Origin: Anastrepha obliqua
Lineage: Eukaryota > Arthropoda > Insecta > Diptera > Tephritidae
DNA length: 64,000 bases
Direction of reading: 5' to 3'
Assembly: GCF_027943255.1 (NCBI RefSeq)
Contig: NC_072895.1
Location: 24,588,001-24,652,000, forward strand
Part shown: in pieces, positions 32,640 to 42,924 of the stretch
Layout of the letters: every line of letters begins with the position of its first letter
How positions within the stretch are numbered: the first letter of the stretch is position 1
Position numbers and translations under genes: made by a program
The notes under the pieces: model-generated
Told to the model about the DNA's origin: nothing
Seen by the model: the letters and a program-made list of their open reading frames with translations, nothing else
Database searches by the model: none

Positions 32640-34450
32640 AATTTAGAAAGCGTACGCTGTTTTTACAAAATGAGTTTCACGTATGAAAGCCAATTTGAAG
32701 CAGTGCTCCTATGTACACACGCTAAAGGTCCAAAAATGTCACGTGCAACTGCAGCAAAATATTTGAAGAAGTCGAAGACGTTCATAAACAAATAAGTGCA
32801 AAGGTACAGCAAAGTTTAAAACGTTGACGACTTCCCCAGACGAGGCTCAAAAAGAAATATGTACCTCTCCAAAACAGGATCAGAAAATCATTAATTTCTT
32901 TGTGACAAAGCCGAACTTGTCGTTGCATAAATTATAGACACGATAAATCCAAAAACACGATTCGCGAACCTTTACTTGCAATAGAACTCAAATTCCGGAG
33001 CACTTTGAAAAAACCAAACAGCTACGCTCATTAGCACACATTGAAAAAAGACTTGCATGGGATGAGGCAAATTCGGAACTGAATTGAGCAAACGTAATAT
33101 TCACGGGTGAATATTCCTTTTGGACGAATAGTTATTGGGTTGCGGAATAAGTTCACAATATCAGGAAGAAAAAATCAACATTTTCAGTACCTGCTCTTCT
33201 TTACTTTTCATCGAGGTCAAAAAGCTACATTTGCGACGTGTATGCAGAAGGTGTCATAGACGAGTCTGTGCTTCTGTGCTAGAAATGGTTGCAAAGTTCA
33301 AAAATGGCGACTTTGACGTCGATGACACGTCCCGCAGCGGAAGGCCTGAAGGAATTAAGAATGCGACGAAGAACGTCACAAATCACTTTTGAAAGAGAAC
33401 GACGCCAAACCAGTCGTGAATTGAAGGAAAAAGTGAACTGCGATCATAAGACGATTCTCAATCACTTTCACTGACTGGGGTTTACCGAAAAATTGGGAGC
33501 CTAAGTGACTCACGAGCTCAACGAAAAGAAAAAAACAGAGAAAGTCGCCATCAAATTGCGAGCAACACGCGGTCATAAACAGCGCTTTTTGTACCGAATC
33601 GTCACGAGAGATGAGAATCGGTGCATATATTATACATCAATACGAATCAAAGAAAGAAGTGGGTGGCTCTAGGGTTCCAAAGCCGAGAGTCAAGCAGGAT
33701 CTTCATCTAAAGAAAATAATGATATGTGTTTGGGGAGACTAGGAAGGCATGCGCATTGCGCATGGGAGAAATGCGCGAAAAGAATGCCACGCTCAACAAG
33801 GAGCTCTACGTTGCCCAGCTACACTGAGCCAATGAGGCTATTTGACGGAAAAGACCTGATCAACATGGTCAAATCATACTCTTTCACGACAACGCCAGGT
33901 CCCATGTTGCACAAGTCGTCAAAGCCGCAGTCCAAGCGCTCGAATGGGAGGTCTTTCAGCATTCGCCGTATTCTCCGGACCTTGCACCGACCGATTACCA
34001 TCTTTTCCGCTCCCTGAAATCCAGTCAAACCACATGAAGGGTGTTACCTTCGATAACAAAGAGGTGCTTAAAAACTGGCTCAAAGACTTCTTTGACAACA
34101 GACCAGGCGATTTTTGGCGGAACGGCATTAACAAATTGGTCGAGAGGTGGGGGGTTGTAAAGAGCATTGGCCCTCGTTGAATTGCTTAACTTATTGATGT
34201 AATTATTGTTTTTGGTTTAAATAAAAGTCTTCGGCAAAAACACTATTCTGATGTACTGCTGATAATCGAAAACTTCAACGAACTGTTTAGGAAACCGCAC
34301 CAAATTTGGACGCTCAAGAGCTTACAAGACAAATTAAGCTGATTTGCAGACGATTGTCTCCAAAACTTGTACAGAAATTAACACAAAATATGATTCGAGG
34401 ATGTGAAGCCATTATAGCTAATGGTGGTGACTATAAATTTTCTTGAGTTT
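32640..34450 (+). mobile_element. Tc1-like transposase relic split by a mariner
   Basis: Left: YESQFEAVLLCTHAKGPKMS and RATAAKYLKKSKTFINK (32680-32795), RYSKV.NVDDFPRRG (helix-turn-helix and linker), FEKTKQLRSLAHIEKRLAWD (33002-33062) and VIFTGEYSFWTNSY (33092-33134; first catalytic region with Gly for Asp). Right: LICRRLSPKLVQKLTQNMIR and GCEAIIANGGDYKFS with a stop (34340-34446), the C-terminus. Between them lies the mariner starting at 33135. The Tc1-like catalytic middle is lost. Confidence 0.75.
33135..34180 (+). mobile_element. Mariner relic inserted in Tc1-like element
   Basis: Begins TTGGGTTGCGGAATAAGTTC right after a TA (33133-33134), a typical mariner terminus. Coding segments: MVAKFKNGDFDVDDTSRSGR (33284), RERRQTSRELKEKVNCDHKT (33397), RGHKQRFLYRIVTRDEN (33570; first Asp, Arg for Gly before it), FHDNARSHVAQVVKAAVQAL (33885-33945; second Asp), HSPYSPDLAPTDYHLFRSLK (33960-34019; third Asp) and the tail DNRPGDFWRNGINKLVERWG to the stop at 34178-34180. 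Several frameshifts. No matching right terminus is visible, so the 3' end and the adjacent Tc1 sequence were probably lost together. Confidence 0.82.
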
Positions 34451-35499
34451 CTTCAGTTTGTTAGAATCGAATTGTTCGAATTGACCAAATAGTTTTTAAG
34501 TTGTGGCAGTCACGATTCCATTAGTCAGACCCTTGTATGCCCATGTAATGAGATTTCTGAATTTTACATTGTGCTTACGTTACTCGAAAATTTCACTTCC
34601 AAACAGTATGAAAATAAAAATAGATTTCATTTCATTTACGTCATTTCTTTGCTTACGTCAGACTCAGTTACGACACAACTCTGTGCACGCGTAACTTCAA
34701 ATTATTCTATTTCAGTTTTTTTCTTATTTCCCAATGAAATAGAAATTTTTAGTATCACTGCATTAATCAATTTTCGCTTTGTACATTACAAACAAAAATA
34801 ATCAAACTTCAATTGACTGTGAGTAATTTTCTTTCATTGCCCGAATAACAGGAAATTCAATTGGATTTCCCACAAGCACTTGAGATTTGAAAGCAAAGAT
34901 AAAATCAAACATTTGTTTGGAAAATATTTTGAAATGCGTAAATCAGGAAATGAAATTCGAAATGAACGAGCAAAGAAAAGAAAGAGAATAAAATAAAAAA
35001 GGCATTAATAAATGAACAATAACAAATTTATTTTCATTATTTACAATAATACGCATCGTACAGCGTAACCGATAGTAGAATTAGGAATTAAAAGCTAAAT
35101 TTAAAAGGGAATCACCAATAATGAAAGTTTATTTCTAACTTCTACTAAATGTTGACCGTAACGTAGAATACGGGAGGCTGGTTCCATATGTAGAAGTCCA
35201 CGCAAGTGGTGAAAGTTACTGATCACCATTCCCTTGAGAGTGGCCAGGACGATTCTTTTACATTTGATTCAAGCAGCTCACAATTCCCAGGATCAGCCCA
35301 AGTATCCTCTGGGTAGCATCCGAACACCCATTCAGGAGTGAGCCAATGTGAGAAGGCGAAACATCCCAGGATAGCTGGTTGTGCGCTGGGTTTGGGACCC
35401 GCCACTTAAAAATACCCCCCAATGAAAAAATGTACAAAGCCTCGGATGAGAACTTCCTATACTGCATGACACCCCTGCAAACGAACTAAGACCTACGAT
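34451..35499. other. Gene-free stretch, possible LINE debris at the right
   Basis: 34451-35150 is AT-rich without coding blocks. 35210-35480 is more GC-balanced, with a minus-strand frame (VPNPAHNQLSWDVSPSH) that may be retroelement debris; I could not identify it. Confidence 0.4.
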
Positions 35500-35910
35500 T
35501 TGAAGGCATGCACCTCATGTCCGATCGACTGTCGCAAATCCTCCTGTCATTAAGCAAAAGGAAGTGCAGAAGGGAGTGCAGACGGCTGGTTGGACTCATG
35601 ACGGGCCACTTTCTGTGGGCGAAGCAAATCGAAAAGATAGGCATCTCAGACAGCGCACTTTGCCCAGCATTTGGGGAGGAGGATGAGACGGCGGGCTACT
35701 TTCTGTGGGTCTGCCCGGCCTTCGCTCGGCTTAAGCTCTTTGGCTGATGTAAGCGACCACCGTGGCTTCTTGGCTCCACAAGGTATACTCAGATATCTTT
35801 GGAGATTGGGTAGATTTAAAGAAAATTAAAAGGGAATGCAAGTGTAGTACAATGGACCTAATTAATGTCTGAGTGCTGCACTTGCTAGTTGTCCCGACAA
35901 ACAAAAAAAC
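35500..35910 (+). mobile_element. LINE 3' fragment (family A, copy 2)
   Basis: HLMSDRLSQILLSLSKRK, RLVGLMTGHFLWAKQIEKIG and ISDSALCPAFGEEDETAGYF followed by LWVCPAFARLKLFG (35511-35744), a Cys-rich knuckle region. Then the shared 3' UTR ('agtgtagtacaatggac', 'gtctgagtgctgcacttgct') and an A-rich tail. Least decayed of the three copies. Confidence 0.8.
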
Positions 35911-35922
35911 AAAAAAAAAAAC

Positions 35923-36555
35923 TGGAGTGTTCGGTCCCTTAATGGGAAAGGTGCCTTGTGAGAGTAAAGGCTGACATCACTGCCATTCAAGAGATGCGAT
36001 GGACGGGGCAGGGCAAAAAAAACCATAGGACCTTGCGACGTCTACTACAGCTGCCATGTAAAGGAGTGCATTTTCGGTGTTGGATTTTTTGTGGGAGAAA
36101 GACTTCGTCGCCAAGTACTGTCGCAATAATCTGCAACAAAGCCCGATTTTTTAACATATCGCTCATTTGCGCCCACCCCCCGACGCAAGAGAAGGACGAA
36201 GCGACCAAAGATTCCTTCTATGAGCGCCTGGAACGTTCCTATGAGCGCTGCCCCTACCACGACATAAAAATCGTGCTTGGCGACTTCATCGCCAGGGTGG
36301 GCAAGGAAGGAATTTTTGGTTCCACAGTCGGAAAATTCAGCCTGCACAACGAAACATCCGGTAACGGACAGAGGCTGATCGACTTCGCCGGTGCCCGAAA
36401 CATGGTAGTTTGCAGCACCAGATTCCAGCATAAGAAAATACAGCAAGCAACGTGGCTGTCTCCTGATCAAAAAATGCGAAACCTGATCGATCAACCTGCG
36501 ATAGATGGAAGAGCCACGCTTCTGATGTTATAGATGTACGTACGATCCGAGGACC
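35923..36555 (+). mobile_element. LINE endonuclease domain fragment
   Basis: WSVRSLMGKG-like start, then the frame from 35958: VKADITAIQEMRWTGQGKK (Glu of the QEMRW motif), VAIICNKARFFNISLICAHP and PTQEKDEATKDSFYERLERS. YHDIKIVLGDFIARVGKEG (LGDFNA-type motif with Ile for Asn), NGQRLIDFAGARNMVVCST and RFQHKKIQQATWLSPDQKMR follow. This is the N-terminal apurinic-type endonuclease of a LINE, of the kind often mislabelled craniofacial development protein 2. The 191-codon frame is open to 36533, but the conserved Asn and the C-terminal SDH region are missing. It directly follows the family A tail. Confidence 0.85.
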
Positions 36556-36578
36556 AAACATCGCGCTCAGGCCAACTT

Positions 36579-37163
36579 AGCGATGTTCAGCGGTGAGGCT
36601 CATTTTGTTACATCAATAAGAAAGCTAGCTCCAATGTAAAAGTAAATAGCGATAGCTATTGCCCCATTGGGAACGACTTTTTGATACCGGAAATTGTAGC
36701 TCGTGATCTCCACAGCAACAAGATGGCTCCAACAACACGACAGTTGCGGCTATTTGCCATACAGCCCGTGAAACAATGGATTTAGTGCGTCGTCGTTCCG
36801 GTGAGAGATTTATCTTTCGCCTCGGACCAGTGGATTGGCCACCAAGATCATGTGAAATCACACCTTTGGACTTTTATTTGTGGGGGTATGAAAAGTCTAA
36901 ATGCTTTTTGAAAAAACCAAGTTCGATTGAGGCATTGGAAGCCAACATTACTAAAGTTATTCACGAGATACCGACCGAAGTCCTTCACCGAGTCATTCAA
37001 AGTTGGTGTTTACGGATGGCTGACATTTGAAGGGGGATTTTCTATAAAATATTAATCCAATGAATGGTTCTACACAAAACTAATAAAGATTGTCCAATCA
37101 ATTTGAATTTTCTTTGTTTTATTTAAATTTAAAATGCGGCACCTTTAAATTGATCACCCTTTA
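36579..37163 (+). mobile_element. IS630-type transposase fragment with right terminus
   Basis: MFSGEAHF (36583; Gly replaces the first catalytic Asp) joins, by deletion, to a middle with NDFLIPEIVARDLHSNKMAP. Then RLGPVDWPPRSCEITPLDFY and LWGYEKSKCFLKKPSSIEAL (36822-36935; third-Asp region with LDF) and HRVIQSWCLRMADI with a stop (37028-37030). The right end is AAAGGTGCCGCATTTT inverted near 37130-37145 and 'gatcaccctttatg' (37152-37165). Confidence 0.75.
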
Positions 37164-37165
37164 TG

Positions 37166-37445
37166 TATAATTGGCGCGTACACCCTTTTTGGGTGTTTGG
37201 CCGAGCTCCTCCTCCTATTTGTGGTGTGCGTTTTGATGTTGTTCCACAAATGGTGGTACGTTTTACAGTTGTAAGCCGCCTCCGAACAGCAGATGGTTTT
37301 TTATGAGGAGCTTTTTCTTGGCAAAAATAGACATGGAGGTTTGCCATTGTCTGCCGAGAAGCGACCGCTATTAGAAAAAACCTTTTCGATCATTCGGATT
37401 CAGTTGTATGGTTGTCCAGACGAGGGCCAATTTGGACGAAAGCAC
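37166..37445 (-). repeat. tRNA-derived SINE, 5'-truncated, copy 4
   Basis: 3' body and terminus present: 'gcgaccgctattagaa' (37361), 'atggcaaacctccatgtc' inverted (37350-37333), CTGCTGTTCGGAGGCGGCTT inverted (about 37290-37270) and GCGCCAATTATA inverted (37177-37166). The tRNA head is missing. It abuts the IS630-type terminus at 37165. Confidence 0.8.
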
Positions 37446-37555
37446 AAATTTCTTTCCTTGAAATTTTACTATACGAGAATTGAAGGGAGAAGGAAGAAAC
37501 GATAGGGAGCCAGAATGCGATATCGCTGTCTAACCTCCTAATTCTTTGGATGTCT

Positions 37556-39240
37556 AAGTTAGGTTAGGTTGAAGCGGTTGTCCTGTGGACCACACTCAGG
37601 CTCATAGCCCATTGTGATGCCGCGAGGGGAGCTTGTCCCTATCTCTCCTAAAACCAGTGTGTGCTTTTCAGAAATTTTAGAATATCTCTGATTTCTGCAG
37701 CACTGAGATCTTCCAACTCATTAAAAAATTGTTTACCAAGAATAGTAAAGCTGCGTCTGGATAGAGCAGGACAGGGGCACAGAAAGTGCAAGATTGTCTC
37801 TTCCTCTTCCTCATCCAGACAACTTCTACAAAAGTCATGCGTTTACACACCCATCCTTTGGGCGTGTCTGCCTATTAGGCAGTCCCCCGTTATGACTGAA
37901 ATCAGTGTGTTAAGACTAGGACTGTGTTTATTTTGGCTGAGCAGAGATTTTGTGCGTTTAGCATTGAGGGTCGCCCACAGTTGACAGGTGATTTTGCTGG
38001 TGGCTTCATTACGCCATCTTTCGTTTGCTTCCCTTAAAATTTCTTCAAGGATGAGTAGCTTACATGTTTGTAAGGGTATCCCTGTGTCATTGTCTATGTA
38101 CTCATCGGTCAATTTGGTGCCGAGTCTCGCTAGTTCATCGGCACGACAGTTACCTCCAATGTCGCGATGGCCAGGAAGCCATGTTACCTTTAGGTGAAAT
38201 GACTCAGGTATCTCGTTAAGAGATGTGCGGCATTTCATGGCTACCTTGCAAGTTGTCGACTGTTTTGTGATGGAGGTAGTTTATCGCCGCTTGGCCAACA
38301 GTGAAAATGTAGATATAATTTCCGGATATCGCATCACACTCTATCAGTGTCGCGGCTTTCATTATTACCAGCAGTTCAGCGTGAAAGACACTGCAGTAGT
38401 CGTCGGGGAGCCGAAAACTAAAGGAGATCGCCAGATGTTTGGAGTATAAACCTCCGCCCACCGTGCCCTCGAGCTTTGAGCCATCTTTGTGTGCATGAAT
38501 GGACTCGCCCTGTCTTACATCGTCCCGTTCCCACTCTTCCCTTGAGGGTCGTAAACGCTGTAATGGCAAGTGTAGACGGGAGTGCATAGTCCAGCAGTCC
38601 GAGAAGCTCTGAAGAGCCAGCCAGGATTTTACCGTGACCATAATCCGTGTTTGACCACTTACTTAGATCTACCGGAAGGAAGTTTAATGTCGCATAATTG
38701 CTTACGATAGTGTGGTTGACATCGCACCTGTTATTAGAACAGATGCTAGTCTTTGAACCTTGTCAAGTTTTTTGATGTTCACACCCTTCTCAGGGGCATT
38801 CCACCATATTACAATACCGCAGTAGAGAATTGACCTAACCACTGCTGTGTAGAGCCAATGTATCATTCTGAGTTCCAATCCCCATTTCTTCCCAATTAGT
38901 CTTCCGCAGGAGTACTACGCGGTCATAGCTCTCCGTGCACTGCCTACGCCCCCAATTTAGCTTCCTATCTAGTGCAAGTCCTAGATATTTTGCTCTTTCT
39001 GTTACCCTTGGAAGTCTAACAGATTCGGAATCGTCAGCCATCCACAGAATTTTAACATTTATCCGGTGAAGGTGAAGTGATTGCACCACATTGGGAATTA
39101 GAGGGGGCACTTGAGTCCGAACAATGGGCCTCCAGACCCTCATCTAACCTAAAGCAAACGGCCTCACTGGCACACCCATAAATCATAAAGTTGCAGTAAC
39201 AAAATAATTTTGCCCAAATAAAATATTGGCTTCGCCTGAA
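37556..39240 (-). mobile_element. LINE: RT thumb, RNase H and zinc knuckle (family J)
   Basis: The minus strand reads LRFR..GLEAHCSDSSAP and SPSPDKC (39150-39050), RVTERAKYLGLALDRKLNW (39006-38950; RT thumb) and HKDGSKLEGTVGGGLYSKHL (38490-38430; RNase H first Asp). FRLPDDYCSVFHAELLVIMK carries the catalytic Glu, and IFTVGQAAINYL has Val-Gly where SDSQAA is expected, so the second Asp is lost. The frame from 38238 gives KVTWLPGHRDIGGNCRADEL and later CRSCLDEEEEETILHFLCPC (37830-37770). The 3' end has TAACCTAACTTA (37566-37555). An in-frame stop follows RMGV at 37843. Confidence 0.85.
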
Positions 39241-40767
39241 ACAAATCACAACAGGTGTTTAATATTCATGCATACAAATGCACATACATACATACAAACA
39301 TACTTACATACATGCACGCATACATATATAGATACACAAAGTTTTACAAGTGAAAGCAACAGCAATTGGAATATTGAAATTTTAACTCGAAAATCCAAAG
39401 CATCCAACAAATGAAGAGAAGAGTTAAATAGTGGATTTTAAAATGTATGTAGGTATGTGAGTATTTTTATTACATATTTTATTTACGCATAACGCGCCTG
39501 AATGCATAGAACTGCATAAAACCCGCGCGGCTCCAATCAAATGGATCTGCTGAAGAAAATATATTGAATGTTTTGAAGGAACACTCAAGCGCACAAAAAG
39601 TAAGTGAAACGACAAAGCTGCAGAGGAAATGCAATTCGTGCCAGTGTATTAGTGTTCCCAGCGTGCATGTGTGAGCACACAAGTACTCGCCCGTAACAAA
39701 GAGCGCGAGCGCGAGTGCGAGCGCGCGAAGCAAATGAAGCTGAACCGAAGCAAGGTGAATTTCACAGGTGCGCGGCGCACACCAAGCATTTGTCCCGCTT
39801 TGGCGCGCACAAATACCAGCAAATCAGTTTGTGTATGTAAAAATTTACTGCCAGCTGACAGGAATACTACATTGAAAAAAAAGCACATCTCATAATTCAC
39901 CACACCATGCACCCCAACAACAAGTGCTAACAATTCAAACGGCTAGCGGTGGCAGGCAACAGCAAAATGGCCACCAACACATGCGCACGTTTTTTTTTTG
40001 TTTTTTTTTTTCTGTTTTTTTGAAAAGTCACCAACACTCTTACAAGTTTATTAACACAGCGAAACAATTTCAGAAATTTTCGAGCGCAGAATTTTTCACA
40101 TTTTTGCCTTAGACGTTTTTGTGTGAGAATTTTAGAATTTTCTTGCTTTTACTTTGTTTCGATTTTATTTGAATTTTATTTTATTACTTGTTTCACATTG
40201 CTGCGCGCATTGTTGTTGTACATGTTATGCTTGTATGTGCACATAGTATTTGCTATTTTTTGTCTAATTTTTTTTTTGTTCATTTTTTTCTTTTTTGTGT
40301 GACTTTTTTCCTGCGGTTTTTATATAATACATATCGTTACTGAATTGGAATGCTCAACACTATTTCGGTTTGCAGTACTGCCCAGTGCCGATCAATTCAG
40401 TTTAGTTCAGTTCACTTTACTACACTTTGCTGCTGCTTCGTTTTTATTTAGTTCAGCTGCATTGTTTTTGTAGCTGTAGCAGTTTATTTCGGTTTTTAGC
40501 GCTGTGGGTGCGTTTTTGTTGCCTGTTTCCAATTTTTATTTTTTTCTATTTGTTTTTTTTTTTTTTTTCTTAAATCCCCTTTTTGCTCTACGCACGTTTT
40601 ATATTTTATTTTTAATATTTTTTTTCATACACTCAGTGTTGGCTGCCGCTGCTGCTGCTACGGCTGTTAGCCTGGTGCTTGTAGTTCATTGCTATTTGCC
40701 AGCAAGCGTTTCAGTCCCTAGCATGCAAAATATGACACCCACCCACTCCCCCGTTGGGTATACTTAC
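39241..40767. other. Start of intron 1, gene-free and TE-poor
   Basis: CATACA-type simple repeat at 39275-39335, a GAGCGCGAGCGCGAG purine-GC tract at 39700-39728, and long poly-T runs (39988-40020, 40550-40570). TCAGTT-type strings cluster at 40395-40415. No TE protein or exon seen. This stretch directly adjoins the first coding exon and could hold regulatory sequence. Confidence 0.45.
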
Positions 40768-40990
40768 ACCAAAAGACAGCAACATAATCCTTATCGGTCA
40801 GTAGTTTTTCCAATTGCTTGGCATTGACCTCCTCGATTACGGCCTCGGGTTCGATGGGTGCAGGTGGAGGCGCTGCTGCGGCAGCCTGTGATCCCTTCTT
40901 ATTAGCACAATCAACATATCCGGGAAAACTGATGAGCGCCAATAGCGTGCACACGCATAACGTTAGCACTTTTTTCCGCGAAAAAGTCAT
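40768..40990 (-). CDS. Thioredoxin-like secretory protein, first coding exon
   Basis: The frame is open upstream to a Met at 41044, but the Met at 40990 is preferred because it begins a clear signal peptide: MTFSRKKVLTLCVCTLLALI then SFPGYVDCA, cleavage probable after Cys or Ala at residues 28-29. An Ala/Pro linker (SQAAAAAPPPAPIEPEA) follows, then VIEEVNAKQLEKLLTDKDYV and AVFW, the first strand and helix of a thioredoxin fold. The donor GTAAGT begins at 40767, leaving one base of the next codon; joining to exon 2 restores FWYARSCVTC. The product enters the secretory pathway; a tandem thioredoxin-domain ER or secreted protein is the best guess. I do not assign a gene symbol. Upstream sequence to about 42 kb is TE-free, as expected of a promoter region. 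Confidence 0.92.
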
Positions 40991-42913
40991 ACTTCTAAAA
41001 TTCGTTCTTGTCGTTGACGTTGCGCCTCCGTCGTTCCTTTTCAAAATCCGTTTCCGTTGTAGCAGACGTTTTGTGCTTTGTGCGTGCCTCCGCTCCGTTA
41101 CGGTCGATACGGCACGATCTACTCGTATCTACTCCGTCGCTACACACACACCACCACTCTATTACACTCCGTTCCTAACCGACGATACGCAGTGCCCCCT
41201 CACACGACGATTTGCTCCGTTTCCGATACGACTCAACTTGAACGATTTACGATTTTTCGAAATTTCCTTTCAATAAAATGCAGCTGTGACTTTTTCGTTG
41301 CGAAATTTTCCACAAGGCGGAGACTTTTTAGCTTTTTTCTATGCTTTGCTTTAACTTAAAACTAAAAATTTCATCTGTGCAAAATTTGAACTAAAACCAG
41401 AAAAGAAAAAAAAAAATGAAAAAAAATGAAATAAAGTAAAAACGATTAAGTAACTGGTGCCGTTGCTCAAGTAGTGAGAAGTATTTTTGATGCTCTGGTC
41501 ACTTAAGTTGTTGTAATTTTTTATTAGATTTAAATTAGAAAATAGTGCAATTGCTTTTCAAATTTCAATTTAAAAATCAATTTCTCTGCTCAAACACTTT
41601 TTCTCGTTTTTTTTTTAATTTTTTTTCTTTTTAATATTTTCAAATTCGATTAATTGCAAAATCTGATTTCTTAATAATTCGTTTAACGTTTCAAAGTAAT
41701 TTTCGCTGCTTTCATATCTATATATTTTTCGATATATTTATATTTTTAGGTATATATATTATTTTTATGCTCTTCTCTAGTATATTTTTGGTACAAAATA
41801 TTTATGTATATATGTATGTAGTAGTAGGAAAATTAGATGAACTTCAACGTTTTCCGCGGACTAATTATTTCTATTATTTTTTTAGATTTTTTAGTTCCAC
41901 TCCGTGCAGAGGTCCGCTCGCAACTGAAATATATTTCGTGGGATTTTGGTGAATTTTCCTGCGATCGCCATGATCGGAATCGCCTTTTGTCAGTGTGGGC
42001 CGCATGTGAGCCTCGTGTGTGTGTGTGTGTGCTTGGCAAGGTGAGGCAAAAGCCAAAAAATAAAAAAAAGAAAACAAAAATTTCATGAAATAAAGTCTCG
42101 GAAAATCGGCTAGTCGGCTAGTAATACTCAAGCGTTCAAAAAATATTATTGGTGAAAATCTAGCGGTCAGTGGTCGACACGCTCGGAAAAGCTTCGTAGC
42201 GTTGGGAGCTCCGAGAGCGCAGAGAGTAGTGTAGCAAGCACAATTCCGCTCGCAACCAACGAAAATATTTGGAAAAACAAAGCGAGCAACGATTTGGAAA
42301 ATCATTGCGCTCCAACTATAAATTTGATTTTGAAAAGCGAAAATGTTTTTCTTTGTATCCCCATTGAAGGACGTGACACTGGTTTTGTTGTTTTTGTCTT
42401 GCTCGAGACTTTACTGCTGGCCGATAAATTAAAAAGTTCTAAAAAATCTCAAAAGCAAAAAAACAAAAACAAATAAATTGTACATACTTTCAATCTCACA
42501 CTCATGCACTCACACTTTCACACTCACCTATGCAAGTACGTGTGTGTGCTGCAGATATTCTGTGCGCTTTCCATCTTTTTCACTTTGCTCCGCTTTCTAT
42601 GGCCAAAAACCATAAAAAATATGACCAATGCGCGTCCACAGTAATAATTTTGTATAACATGGAAGGCTATCGTCTGTTTGTATGTGTGGATGTGTGTCTT
42701 CCGTATTTATTGTTTAGAAAATATTTAACCTCACATTAGTAACCTCAAATATAATTTGTTCTTGAATTAGAAAATTTTTTGTAGAAGCTGAGTCTAAAAG
42801 GAGAAAATTACCAGTTTAGTAATAGTAATTTGTTGCTTACTTGAATCTATGCTGATTTGAAAAATACTTTCATATTAGTTGAAATATTTTTTTGTTTTTT
42901 TTTATCCATAACT
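40991..42913. other. 5' flank of thioredoxin-like gene, probable regulatory region
   Basis: No TE or coding block recognised. On the minus strand an initiator TCAGTT (41927-41922, A at 41925) is followed at +28 to +33 by GGAACT, five of six matches to the downstream promoter element consensus known from flies. It lies about 0.93 kb upstream of the chosen ATG. GT repeats at 42017-42032. The initiator match may be chance. Confidence 0.35.
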
Positions 42914-42924
42914 GCATCATAGAT

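Noticed and set aside
36045..36494. 149-codon minus-strand frame
   Set aside because: Antisense shadow of the LINE endonuclease fragment.
39649..39933. Frames over the GCGAGCGC tract
   Set aside because: Low complexity, no protein motif; lies in intron 1.
40718..40767. Continuation of exon 1 coding past the donor
   Set aside because: The residues after FW are intron read-through; joining at GTAAGT to exon 2 restores FWYARSCVTC.
40991..41044. Upstream Met at 41044 as start of the thioredoxin-like protein
   Set aside because: It would place 18 polar residues before the signal peptide; the Met at 40990 gives a normal signal sequence.
42160..42200. Plus-strand initiator TCAGTG as a divergent promoter
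   Set aside because: No downstream element and no supported gene to the right.
41874..42305. 143-codon minus-strand frame
   Set aside because: No domain or splice support; probably 5' flank or untranslated sequence by chance open.
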